Origin: Tribonema minus
Lineage: Eukaryota; Sar; Xanthophyceae; Tribonematales; Tribonemataceae
Length of the DNA: 64,000 nucleotides
Direction of reading: 5' to 3'
Assembly (NCBI GenBank): GCA_017506865.1
Contig: JAFCMP010000068.1
Coordinates: 310,001 to 374,000, forward strand
In this document: positions 1 through 10,554 of the stretch, one piece after another
How the letters are laid out: each line of letters starts with the position of its first letter
Position numbering within the stretch: position 1 is the stretch's first letter
The notes under the pieces: model-generated
What the model saw: the letters and a program-made list of their open reading frames with translations, nothing else
Told to the model about the DNA's origin: nothing
Database searches by the model: none
Made by a program: the position numbers and the translations under genes

Positions 1-554
1 GTTTGAGTGTGCGACTGCTCTGTGGGGCGCCGCCGTGAGTGGAGCGAGGCTGGATGTGACACTGACTTGACTTTCTGCATCATTCGCTAGACGGTTACAC
101 AGGGAGGTGGCGAAACGGCCAGACCATGTAGCTTGCATAGAGGAAGCTGTTCTAACATGACAATGACATTGGCCGCACGAGCGGACGACATTCAAGGGCG
201 CACATTCTGGTTAAGCTCGCGGCTTCAGACCGCAGCGGGATGCTCTCTGGAAGACGCTGCACGTGACTCTTCGCACACCCTACAGTCACTCTTAAAGTAC
301 GTCATTGTATGTGCGTCGCTGCTTGCAGCGGTTCAAAGCGGTGGCGCTGTGGAGCCACTGGCATGCTATTCATGATTTGGAGTTGTTGAAGTTTGTTTGT
401 CAGCCCTTAGTTAAAAAGGCCGGAGCTCTGCAGGGGGCAGATTGCGTTGTGTTTGGCCAATTGCTCTGCCAGACCCGGCACTGAACACAGTAGCTAACTC
501 TCCACTTAAATCATTGACCCCACAGCGTCATCTGTTTTGCTGTCATCTCCTCAG
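1..554 (+). other. Probable intron of the VAMP7-like gene, no coding exon recognised
   Basis: This stretch ends in a CTCCTCAG acceptor at the VAMP7-like exon. I looked for the N-terminal longin segment in all three plus frames and did not find it. A GTGAGT at 35-40 could be a donor closing an exon cut by the window edge, but the translation before it does not resemble a longin domain. Confidence 0.45.
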
Positions 555-1910
555 GTACGACCAGTACATGTTCCACTACATCGTCGAGAATGGAATTACG
601 TACCTCTGCATGTGCGACGATGACGCGAGCAAGCGCATGCCGTTTGCCTTCCTGCAAGACATCAAGGTGCGCCCGCACTGCTGTGTCGGAGCTGGCAGCA
701 GCAAGAAGCCGAGCCATGACTGACGATGTCTTGCGCTCACAACGGCGGAGGATGGTGCAGGCGCATTGCTCGATGTTGACACGGCATGGTCTGCTGGTCT
801 TCGAGCACCCTGAGCTTTGGGCACGAATGCGTTGTCAGCCCGCTGCCCTGTATTGATATCACCACTAGCTTCTGAGTGAGATTGGCGTGATTTGGACATA
901 TATGGCATCATGGGGTGGGTGCATACACGGCTGCCCACAGAACGGCGCATGCGACATGTCGTGCAACGTCTAGGTTGTCAAATAGTGCCATTTGGCTTCG
1001 TATATTTGCGTTGCTCCATCGCGGTAACTCCAGGCTTCAGTGAGAGCTTCATACTTTGCAGCACGTGCAGTACTTTGCTCCTGCCTGCCCCCGGAGGTGT
1101 TGTATGCTGCTCTGGCATAAACTTCATGCCCTGAGGCGCCATCGCTGTCAGCCAGTCTATTCGCGGGCGCAGTCGCTCGCACTTTGACTTTGTATTGCAT
1201 GCCCTGTGCATGCTCTATCATGATCGGTGCTGCATCATGATGTCGCCAGTGGCGCCACCCGCCAGCCGTGGCGCCGCGGCAGCACATCGTGGACGCCAGC
1301 CAGCATGCAGGGACAGCATCACGTCGTGTACTCGATCGCGCCGGCGCGCGCGCGACTCACGCCAGCTCACACCACTGAGCACCATCCGCGATGCACACAT
1401 CAGTCTGCCTCACCGTCCTCTGCCGCACGTTGCGCCGGCACACTGACCCTCCCGCCCCCCCCCCTGCCCACCCTCTCGCTTCCCCCCCAGGCAATGGCGC
1501 TCGCGCGCTACGGCCTCGACGCGCTCTCCAAGGCCATCGCCTTCTCGCTGAACGCGGCGCTCGCGCCCGTCCTCGAGGCGCGCATGGCGTACTTCAACTC
1601 CGACCTGGGCGCCGACAGGCTGCGCGGCCTGCGCGGCGCGCTCGATGGCGTTCGCGATGGCGTCGTCGCGTCGGTGGAGCGCGTGCTCGAGCGCGGCGAG
1701 CGCATCGAGCTCCTCGTCGACAAGTCCGCGGGCCTCAGCCAGCAGGCGTTCCGCTTCGAGCGCACGTCGCGCGCACTGCGCCGCGACATGATAGTGCGGC
1801 GGCTGCGCGTCTGGGTGGCCGCGGGCGCGGCGCTCGCGCTCGCGGGCGTTGTGATTGCCGCTGTCGTGTGCGGCGGGCTCGGCTTCCGCAGCTGCCGCGC
1901 GCGCTCGTGA
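555..1910 (+). CDS. VAMP7-like longin R-SNARE, 5' end off the left edge
   Basis: An R-SNARE that would pair with Q-SNAREs to fuse endosomal, vacuolar or lysosomal membranes. Two exons are visible: 555-666 and 1491-1910, joined by a GTGCGC...CCCCAG intron (667-1490); the stop is TGA at 1908-1910. Exon one encodes the second half of the longin domain (MFHYIVENGITYLCM, then PFAFLQDIK), almost the VAMP7 consensus. Exon two gives the rest of the longin fold, then the SNARE motif with the zero-layer arginine in VLERGERIELL, then a hydrophobic anchor (about AAGAALALAGVVIAAVV) and a short lumenal end. About 176 residues are visible against about 220 in typical VAMP7, so roughly 45-50 N-terminal residues are missing. 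The first visible exon begins one base into the frame, so an upstream exon ending in phase 2 should lie left of the window; I found no longin start in 1-554. The family is clear; the paralogue (VAMP7 or plant VAMP72-like) is less so. Confidence 0.88.
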
Positions 1911-3131
1911 GGGCGCCGCCGGTTGGCGCGGCGGCAGCAGCGGCAGCGGGTGCAACCAGTGCAGCCGCGGCAGCACACCGGCTGCAGCAGCAGTAGCGGT
2001 CGCCATTGCTGCAGCCACGCCAGCGTAGGAGCAGCGGTGGTGGTAGCAGCGACAGCGGCAGCTGCAGCGACGTGTGCGATGGAAGCCTGCGGGCATTTGC
2101 GGTTGCGCGCAGTTCGCAGTGCCTGCTGCCACGTCGTGTTCCCAGAGTGCGGCCACAGCAGCAGCAGCAGCCGGCAGCGCTGGCGTTGCGGCGGTGCCAC
2201 ACGCTGCTTGGCAGCTGTCTCACTCATACCTGGAAGGAGTATCGACTCAGCAGCGCAGTGGCGGCGCCACGCTCACAAGCCCCTTTGGACTTGCGGGGCG
2301 CCAAGTTAGTGTGCAATGGAGGCACACGGCGCCTCTCATCGCGCGACTGGTTGCTGAAGCTGGTATTGCGGGCCAGAGTCCATAAAGGCCTCAGCATTGG
2401 GTTCAGCTGTGCGCAGGTGCAGATGGCCGCTGCGCCGCGGCTGCTCATCGGCAGCACTTTGATCGCAGAGTCTTGGAAGTATTCGCTGAGCGTTGGCGCT
2501 TTGGCATGTGCGACGTTCCTCAACTGCGCCAATGTCGCCGTGATAACGGTAGTGACGCCCCGCTGAAGTCGCCCCGCGCACGGTGTGCACATCGACGCTC
2601 CGCGGCGCGTTGCAGCAGCGCACTTTGTGCGTCGCTGGCCTGCTGGCTCGGCGCTTCCAGTGTAGGGCGCATGTACAAACTGCGCGTTTTTGTACATGAT
2701 GTGGCTCTGAAAGACTAGCGATACGTACATTGTTGCGTGTGCAGTGGGTCGCTGTTGTCGCTGCGCCAAGCGCGCCCTTGTAATGAGACAAGTGCAAATG
2801 ATGATAATACTCATGACACAGTACCCTTATCAGCCTCTTTTCATTTTGCGCGCTTGCCCCATGGCATGCCTGTGCTGTCCGATCAGTACTGTGGCCTGCT
2901 TTGTGGCAATCCACTCATCTGATGCATGGAGGAAGTCATTAATTTCATTCAGTTTCAACATCGCAGCACGCGTTGAGACTTCACGCAGCGGCACAGAGGC
3001 ACACACAGGAGAATGCGCCATCCATGAAGCTTTCAAGTAATAATCATAATATGCACCGCGCTCATAGCAACACGTATTTACAGCTAGCAGCCACAGGCCA
3101 TGCGGCTCCGCGCAAACGCGGCTGCGCGGCG
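1911..3131. other. Convergent intergenic region
   Basis: It lies between the stop of the plus-strand VAMP7-like gene and the stop of the minus-strand RagA-like gene, so it should hold both 3' untranslated regions. The first 300 bases are rich in GCAGCA/GCGGCAG triplet repeats (about 1928-2175), which create spurious open frames on both strands. No recognisable protein, RNA gene or obvious polyadenylation signal was found. Confidence 0.5.
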
Positions 3132-5541
3132 CTATGACGCCGTCTGCGGCACAAACTTCTCGAAGTGCCGCCGCGCCGCGCGGATGTTGAGCTGCGTCGT
3201 CGCCGACTGTATCTTGGGGTCGCTGAGGACGACCATGATGTACGTGTTCGCCGTGAAGCTGTCGATGAACGCCGTGAAGGAGCTGTTGCGCACCTGGGCG
3301 GAGGGTAGGGGGCGAGACGCGAGCGCGCGGAACGAACTCGTATCAGCGTACCGCGCGTTACAAGGTGTGTACGCGCTGGCGTGTGCAGGCGGCGCGTCAC
3401 GGCGACAACACGAAGTATCAGCAGGGGCGTGCATCATTGTCATGGTGTCAAGCGCATTGGCTGAGAACTTTAAAAACAAGCAATGCACGTGCTGAAGGGG
3501 CCTTGTGGGGCCTGCCAGACAACCCCTGCAGACTCACTGGGGATTGTGCATATACTATGCCGTATGAAGAGGCTGCGATGTTGATACTTGCAGTGCTCCG
3601 CCGCCACAGCACGCGCCGCGACGCCCTGCCAGAGCAATGACGAGGGTGCCATGTATGGCCCTGAGCAAAGCATTGGACTGCGTCCGCCTGCCACGGCGCA
3701 GTCCCCTCAAACATGCGCGTGCGCAGTGCGAGGCGCCCGTACCGCGGGTGCCCGTGTAGGGGGCAGACAGATCGCAGACGCCACTGCGTGCTTTCGGTTC
3801 TCCCGTGCTGGCTCTGCCATGTGTTTTTCTCAGCGGCGCATGGCTCGTCCGCAGTACACGCAGACGATTGACATGCGCGTTCACACGACTGCGTGCTTTC
3901 AGCTCTGCCGTGCCAGCCATGCCCTGCATTCCCTCAGCTAGGCTGCACACGCCACATCGAGAAGCAACCATACAACGTTTCCCCGCATGGCGCGATGCAT
4001 GCGCAGAGGCGCGCGCGCGCTGCATCAGCGCTCGGCGGCGGCGCGCCCCCCTCACCTCCATGCCCTGGAACTGCGCCTGCGTCTTGGACACGCTGAGCTT
4101 GAACTGCTTGATGATGTTGGAGATCTTCTCGAAGCGGTGCGCGTCGTAGTGCTGCGCCTGCAGCGCGTGGCTGATGACCAGGAACGTGGCGCGCTCAAAG
4201 AGCACCACCTCGTCCGCGTCGCAGATCTGGGGGGCAGGGCGGGGGGTGCGCGGGGGTGCATGAGCCTGGGTGTTAGGTTCTACATGAGTGCAGTATCGAG
4301 CTCGAGGAGATAAGACTCTACTGTGACTGTAGGGGATTCATTTCAGAAATGACACAAACCTCCCGTTTTTCGCCATGTGGGCAGGTACTGCGTAGGTGTG
4401 ACTGGTGCGGAGGAATCTGAAGCTTTCACACATCTGCAAGGCCTGTTGTCATTGACCTTGATGATGAGCGTTACGACGATGGAAGTGAGGTTACAGCTTC
4501 GCGGTTCTTGCACAAGTCGAGCAGTTGACTCGTCCTGTTGACGTGTGGCATGAGAGGGGGGATGCATTGAAGAAGCACCCATTGAGAATCATGTGGAGTC
4601 CACGTTAGCCTGACGCATTATGGGGGTGCAACTCTGCAAGTCTTCGCACATGGCCTTGCGTAGCAAAAGCACAGGGGGGCTGGGTTAACACTTTCCTAGC
4701 CGGTCTGATGGCTGTAGTTGAGGTTTTGAGGGCGTGCAGGGGGGTGCAGCGGCACCGCAGGTTCGGCCGCACTTTGACACAACAGGGGTGGGTGGGGGGC
4801 GAGTTCAACGGAAGCACGGTCGTAGATGAACACACTGCGCTTCTGCCACAGGCCGCCGTACCAAGCGCACGTAGGTGCGGTTTCTAGCAGGACAACCTAT
4901 CATTAGTGCCTGAGCTTAGAGCTGCAGTCGCACTCCATATGCCGAGTGCTGGTCGGCTGAGTGTTAGATGTACAGGTTTGACCACAACTATGTGAGATCC
5001 TCTCCCCCCTTCTCCTGCTAGCGGTTTGAAAAGACAGGGATGACCACAATCCGGTGAGAGTGATCATCCGCCTTTCCCCTTCTGGCGCTTTCGTAAGCAG
5101 GTTTGCCCATGGTCTGCGAGCTACCATCCCCCCATTTTCCTACTCAACTAAAGCACATGCAAATGTGACGAGGACAGCGTGCATCACCTTGCAGAAGTTG
5201 TCGAGGTGGCTCTCCAGCACGTTGATGTTGGGAATGAGGCTGTACACTATGCTGCTCCAAGCCTTGTAGAGCGTCTCGTCCCATATGCTGCCAGATCACG
5301 AGAACAAGCAGCATGTCCATCAGCATATGCAAGGCAGCACTCAAAGATTCGGCTTCAACAGGTGCGTAGGCCGTGCTTTCAGCATGCTCAGCGCTGCATG
5401 TTCAGGGCTCGCCTGTCTGCTTGCTGCCGAATCTCATGGAGGACTGTTACAGGTGCGACCAAAACGTAATCCACGACGCTGCACGTCGCTTGCCCCCCCC
5501 CCCTTTTCCACACACCAACAAAGCATACACACTGATCAACC

Positions 5542-5572
<31 letters not shown>

Positions 5573-6553
5573 ACATGCCCCCCCCCCCCCCCCCCCCTGT
5601 GCACACAAACGCACCTGGTCCTGAAGAATATCGGCGCGAGACCGCGGCTGTGGTCCAGAACTAGCTGCTGCCGTTGCTGAAACACCACCTCCCTGTGCTC
5701 CTCCGCCACCAGGTCCATCTTGTGGATGAGCACAAAGACGCGCGCGTCTGGGCTGTTCTGCTCAATCGCCTCCAGCACGCCCCCAAAATGATTCAAGTCC
5801 TGCGGTGGGGAAAGGTGTTGCAAGAGGCGACGCTGATGTAGGTGCAGGCCATTTCGTGTACGCTATGGCGCGCATGCGTACGTGCCTGTGCGTGGGCATG
5901 TGGTGTGTAGTGAATGCGGTTGAGCATTGTTGAAAAAGGCCCGAACAGCCAGAACGGCAGACACGGGTGAAACACGGGTGAACAGTGCTGGTCACACTGG
6001 AAAGCTGCTTGGCTGGTGATGCAATGAGGTGATGATGTAGTGTTCGGGTGGCTTGCGTTCACAAGAGTATTGCAGGCAAGCACCATTCTCTGATGTTAAG
6101 CGACGGTGTGGTCGCTGGTGGTCGGTGACCGCCACGACCGGCTGCGACAACAATCTCTCGGAGACATGCAATGCAATCGAAGTCAAGACCTACCAGCGAA
6201 CGTCAAGAAAGGGCGACGATTTGCAAGTGTTGGCGAAATATTACTGAGACCCACCACATTACCTTCTCCAACTCGTTGCTCTCGATGTCGAAGACATAGA
6301 TCAGCACTTCCACTCCTCTGAAGATGAGATCCCGCTGGCTATCGAAATAGCTTTCGTAGAATGCGTCCTGCCCTCCGCAGTCCCACAGGTTGAGCACCAG
6401 GTTCCCTAAGAAGCGGACATGGCTGTGCTCTACATCCAAGGTCGGGCTCAGGCGCATCGTATCTCGCGCCAAGTAATTAGCGAAGATGATGGACCTCATG
6501 GACGTCTTCCCAGACCCTGATTTGCCCATCAGCAACACCTTCTTCTTCGCCAT
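3132..6553 (-). CDS. RagA/Gtr1-like small GTPase (complete, 5 exons)
   Basis: Rag GTPase of the RagA/B-Gtr1 class, which with a RagC/D partner recruits TORC1 to lysosomal or vacuolar membranes when amino acids are present. Exons in coding order: 6263-6553, 5615-5799, 5188-5287, 4056-4226, 3132-3293. They join in frame (phases 0, 2, 0, 0) to about 302 residues, near the human RagA length of 313. The P-loop GKSGSGKT is at residues 10-17, the G3 box is WDCGGQ and the G4-like box is HKMD, as usual for RagA. Exon 3 opens with [12 protein letters not shown] and exon 4 carries [15 protein letters not shown] of the roadblock-like C-terminal domain. The last exon ends in the RagA-type NTYIMVV...SDP and RRHFEKF motifs. 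Start chosen at [13 protein letters not shown], matching the family; an in-frame ATG at 6613 would add 20 atypical residues. All nucleotide-binding motifs look intact. Confidence 0.95.
5540..5597. repeat. Compound poly-C / (AC)n / poly-C microsatellite
   Basis: Two cytosine runs of about 18-20 bases flank an (AC)n run, inside the intron between exons 2 and 3 of the RagA-like gene (5288-5614). It lies close to the exon 2 donor at 5614. Slippage-prone simple sequence; no coding role. Confidence 0.9.
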
Positions 6554-8781
6554 GGCTGCTGGTACCGCTGCTGCTCTGTCTGCTTTTGATCGAACTTCAC
6601 GCGACTTTAACATCTGCTTGAAGTTTTTGCTCCCGAAAAAGGTGGAGACAGTTCCACACAGCCAAAGCCGCGAAAGGCCTTCACGTTAGCCAGCTCACTG
6701 CCTGCCGTCATGACGGATTTCGAGGACACGGACCAGCAGCCTCCAGCGGCGGGCCACTTACCAGCCAGGTTAGGTGTTTTCTGAAGTTCACGATTGAAAT
6801 GTGGGACACCATAACCACTCAAGGAGGCACAGCACCTTCAGCCTGTGATCGACAGTAGGTACCTTGGTTACAGATGGTGAAGCCTAGAGCCTTCATTTAC
6901 CAGCTCGAAGCGGTTCAGTGCTGTGCAGCGCGTTACAGTCGGCTACTCGATACAGCTGAAGTTCTGCATCCGATACAGCCGAAAAATTGCATCGGTCGGA
7001 TGCAGCCGACGAACGTGTATCGGAGGCCAAAGAACATGTAACGCCGCGCCCTTGAACTGCTCCGAGCTGGTAGATGAATGCTCTGGGCTTGACAATTTGT
7101 ACTAAGGTACTGTCAATTACAGGCCGAGGTGCTGCGCATCCTTGAAAGTGGCTTTAGTGTCGCGCAGTTTGATCGTGAACTTCAGGAACACCACCTGGTT
7201 TTCTGCACTGGCCCTGCGCGCCGCTGTAGGTTGCTGCTGGTCCGTGTCTTCCTAATTTGCCATGATGACGGCAGCAGCAGGCGGCTCGCTATGTAGCCGC
7301 AGTGCCTGGCGCTTGTGCGCCGTTAGGGAATGCCGTTAGCTGGCGGCGTGAAATGCATACCGACACAAAGTGAAACACACACCGACACAGTGAAGCAGAC
7401 GCAATCATGCTGAACGCCTGAAGATTTATAAATAAAAGCACAGGCGACCAGCTTCTGACACAACATCAATGGCAAGTTGAGAGGCTCAAACAAACATAGC
7501 GCTCCCCAAGCATCGCCAGCAGCGGCTACGCCTGGAAGTGTGCGAAGTATCGAAGAACAAAGGCGCATGTCACATCGGTGGATCTACCATACCGCCGCCA
7601 TCACCGCTCGCTTTGTGTCGAGGCAATCTATACTCTTGACGAGCATGCGCAGCACCGCGTGCAGGCAACCTGGTTGCGGTCATCAGAAGCTCAGCACGCT
7701 GGTGCTGGTCGTCACTGCGTTGAGAATTTCTGACAATGTCATGGACCCCAGTGACGAGGGCTTCAGGAGCCACTGGCACTGGCAGAATTTGGGCTTTTGT
7801 CCTGGCGCTTATATGACACAGTGCCGTCGGCATACATTGGTGTATGAACTCGGTGGCATTGACATGACACGTTTTTGGTTTCATGGTGAACCGGTGCACG
7901 GGCGTAATTCGGTGGCAAACTCTTTGTAGTCTGATGCTGTGTTGTCACAGAAGACAGGCATGCCGTGAACGGAGGCATCCCATGCAATGTGACGGGCACT
8001 CCCTATGCGCAGGTGACAACACGTCTGCATGTCCTCAGCAGCATGCAGCACTTGTGTGAGCGCTGGCTCGTGCAATGATGATGCTGAAACACTTGTCAGC
8101 AGTGGATAGCGCGTACGTGCCATGAAGGCAGGGGGGCAGTTCAAATGTGCACATGTTGTCTGACGGCCGTTGAACATGCGTTTGAAGGGCGTGCTTTGCC
8201 GGACGCCATGGTTTGTGGGTGCAACGACTGCTAGCATGATGGCGCAAGGGCGTTTGCCTACAAAGTATGCCTACTTCGCCATGCATCTGGGTTGCTACAC
8301 GCAATGATGGTGCAAGGGGCGTTTGCCTCCAGAGCACGCCTGGTTTTTCTACTTGGCCTCTGCATTGAAGCTCAGTGCGGTGGGCCAGCAGCAAAGGACA
8401 AAAAACATGGAAGTGACAGCAATATTCCTTTTGAATGTTAAAGTCTCCCACGTGTTGTGTATTGGTGGAGGGCGTCAATTTGACGCCTGGGGCCATCTCT
8501 GGGATGGACCCATATCCCATCAATACACGGTACCAAAACCATCACACATATCACAAGTACATGAAAACAAACATCATCCACTGGCAGCTGCAAGCGCCTC
8601 CGTGCGCCGTCAATAGCCACCGCAGGAATGCGAGCTGGAGCCAGAACTCCAGCACGACGTCTTTACCAGAGCTTCCGCTACATGCTGCGTCAGGCGACGT
8701 CTTCAGTGCCTGCTCCTTGAGCCTGTGGCACTCTACCTCAGGACCAACCAGCACCACCGCTACCACAACCTGTACAGCCCC
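6554..8781. other. Intergenic region between RagA-like and giant genes
   Basis: This 2.2 kb gap holds the promoter side of the RagA-like gene and the 3' untranslated and terminator side of the giant gene. No open frame here resembles a known protein; the longest are short and lack codon bias. Locally repeated words occur, such as CGATACAGC(C/T)GAA near 6948-6985 and two copies of a roughly 110-base unit containing GGGCGTTTGCCT near 8240-8335. GC content is lower than in the exons. Confidence 0.5.
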
Positions 8782-10554
8782 TCATTGCGGGGGGAACCGC
8801 CGCTGCGGCGACGCGGACGGCGAGCGCCCGGGACCGCCGCGCGCGCCGCCGCCGCCGCCGCCGCGGGCGCCGCGCGCCTGCAGGCGCGCGCGCGCGCTGC
8901 GCAGCCAGCGCACCGCGAGCGCGTGCGACGCGGGGTTGACGGACACGCCGCGCAGCGCCCAAGACGCAGGCACGTCCTCCGCGTCGGAGTCGTCGCTGAC
9001 GCCGCCGCCGGGCGCCGCCTGCGTAGGGGAGAGGCGCACGGCAGGGGCGGCGCGTTGTCAGTTGCGTGCGTGTGTGCGGTGCGTTGTGTGGTATTGAGGA
9101 GTGGCGGCACATGCGCGGCGTGTGTGCTGAACGCAAATGCAGCAAAGGGGGCAGCGCCTGCGGCGCTGACGTCAGCGATGACCGCTGCCGCTGGTGGCTC
9201 CTTGGGGGTGGTGAGGGCACTCACGCGATAGCCATGCAGTGGAAGCAGCCAGCGGACAGCATGTGACCACTGTGTTTGACCCCCGGTGGCATGAGGTGGT
9301 TTAGAGCTGTCACTCTCTCAAATTCGTGCTGCATCATGATTTGTGCAGCAGTGAAGCAGTCCAAGCATACAAGCAGGGCACTGAGCACACCGCATCCAGA
9401 CACCGCGCTATCCCACCTGCTGCATGCGCCGCCGCTGCGGGCTCGTCCCAGGCGGCGCCGCCGCGCCGCCGCCCCCCCTGCGCGCGCCCCTGGCCCCGCC
9501 CAGCGGCGAACCCGCCCCCGTGCCCGCCCCCGCCGGCCCCCACAGCCTCTCCTGCGCGCGCCGGTACCACTGCATGAGTATCGCGCGCGCGGCGGCATCC
9601 AGATAGACGGGGCCCCAGCCGGCGCTCCGCGCGTCGCCGTCATCGTCGTCGTCACTGCCGCCGCCGCGGCGCGCGCGGTGCGCGGGGTTGAGCGCCGCCG
9701 CGTCCACCGCGGCCGCCGCCTCGCGCCCGACGCACTTGGCGCACACCGTCTCGTAGCGCTGGCGCTCCACCCAGAAGCGCTTCCACTCGACGCGGTCGAA
9801 CTCGTCCTCGGGGTGGTCCGCCTCGAACGCGGACGCGAGCTCCGCGAGCGGCGTCGCGAGGCGCACCTGCAGCTGGCGCTGCGAGAGGCACTGCGAGCAG
9901 TGCGTGCCGCGCGCCTGCGCTCAACGGGGGGGGGGGCGCAGAAGGAGGCAGTGCGTGCTGGTGAGGATGGAGTCACTGATGCTTGGCACCATGGCATCAG
10001 GCACGCGCTGCATATCAGCAGCCGGGTTCACTGCTGTATGCAGATTTGCAGTAGGCCCGCAGTGGGGCTGTGCGCAGCCATAGGAAGGTGCAGTCCAGGC
10101 CCCGCACAGTGCTCAGTGCCATATGCTCTTGCATTGCTCACGCGGCGGTCCTGCACAGCAGCAGCGGCGACTCGGCAGCAGCAGCAGCAGCAGCAGCGGC
10201 GGCGCTCACCCTCGTGATGAGCGGCTGCACGACCTCGCGCAGGCGCAGCAGCTTGCGCGCGCGCCCGAGCCACGCGCGCGCGATCGTGCGCGCCTTGGAC
10301 GACAGCGCGACGGGCCCGAAGCGCGCCGCGGCGCCGCCGTCGCCGTCGCTGTCAGAGCTGACGTCGCGCGTCGCCTGGTTGAGGATGCGCGCAAACTGGT
10401 TGACGAGGTACGGGCGCCCGCGCCGCAGCGTGCGCGGCGTGAGGAGCGCGGGCAGCTGCCCCACGAGCCATGCCTTGTTGTAGTTGAGGAACTTGTAGCG
10501 GAACGTCTCGCTCGTGATGCGCTGATTCATGAGGTACGCGTCGCGCGAGGCGCC
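8782..10554 (-). CDS. Giant gene exons 45-47: cytosolic tail with paired CxxC motifs
   Basis: Exons: 45 at 10210-10554, 46 at 9417-9914, 47 at 8782-9018 (residues 9391-9749), phase 0. Exon 45 is basic and ordered (DAYLMNQRITSETFRYKFL; RPYLVNQFARILNQ). Exon 46 holds CSQC near residue 9511 and CAKC near 9563, about 50 residues apart around a hydrophobic/aromatic core (EWKRFWVERQRYETV), which would suit one zinc site. An acidic run (SDDDDDGD) and low-complexity Gly/Ala sequence follow. Exon 47 is mostly low complexity, with a second acidic patch (SDDSDAED), and ends at TGA. The tail presumably carries signalling or scaffold contacts; that is inference from topology. Confidence 0.78.

Noticed and set aside
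1928-2175. GCA/GCG-rich stretch as coding sequence after the VAMP7-like stop
   Set aside because: It is triplet-repeat sequence in the 3' region, open in several frames at once with no domain.
1410-2227. Minus-strand ORFs across the VAMP7-like last exon
   Set aside because: The plus frame encodes a full SNARE motif with its zero-layer arginine and a membrane anchor; the minus frames are Ala/Arg-rich shadows.
6554-6613. Upstream ATG of the RagA-like gene ([10 protein letters not shown]...)
   Set aside because: The family normally starts a few residues before KKKVLLMG; the extra 20 residues look like 5' untranslated sequence, though N-terminal extension cannot be excluded.
7477-7929. Plus-strand 150-codon ORF in the RagA-giant gene gap
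   Set aside because: No recognisable domain, no codon bias like the neighbours, and no plausible splice partners.
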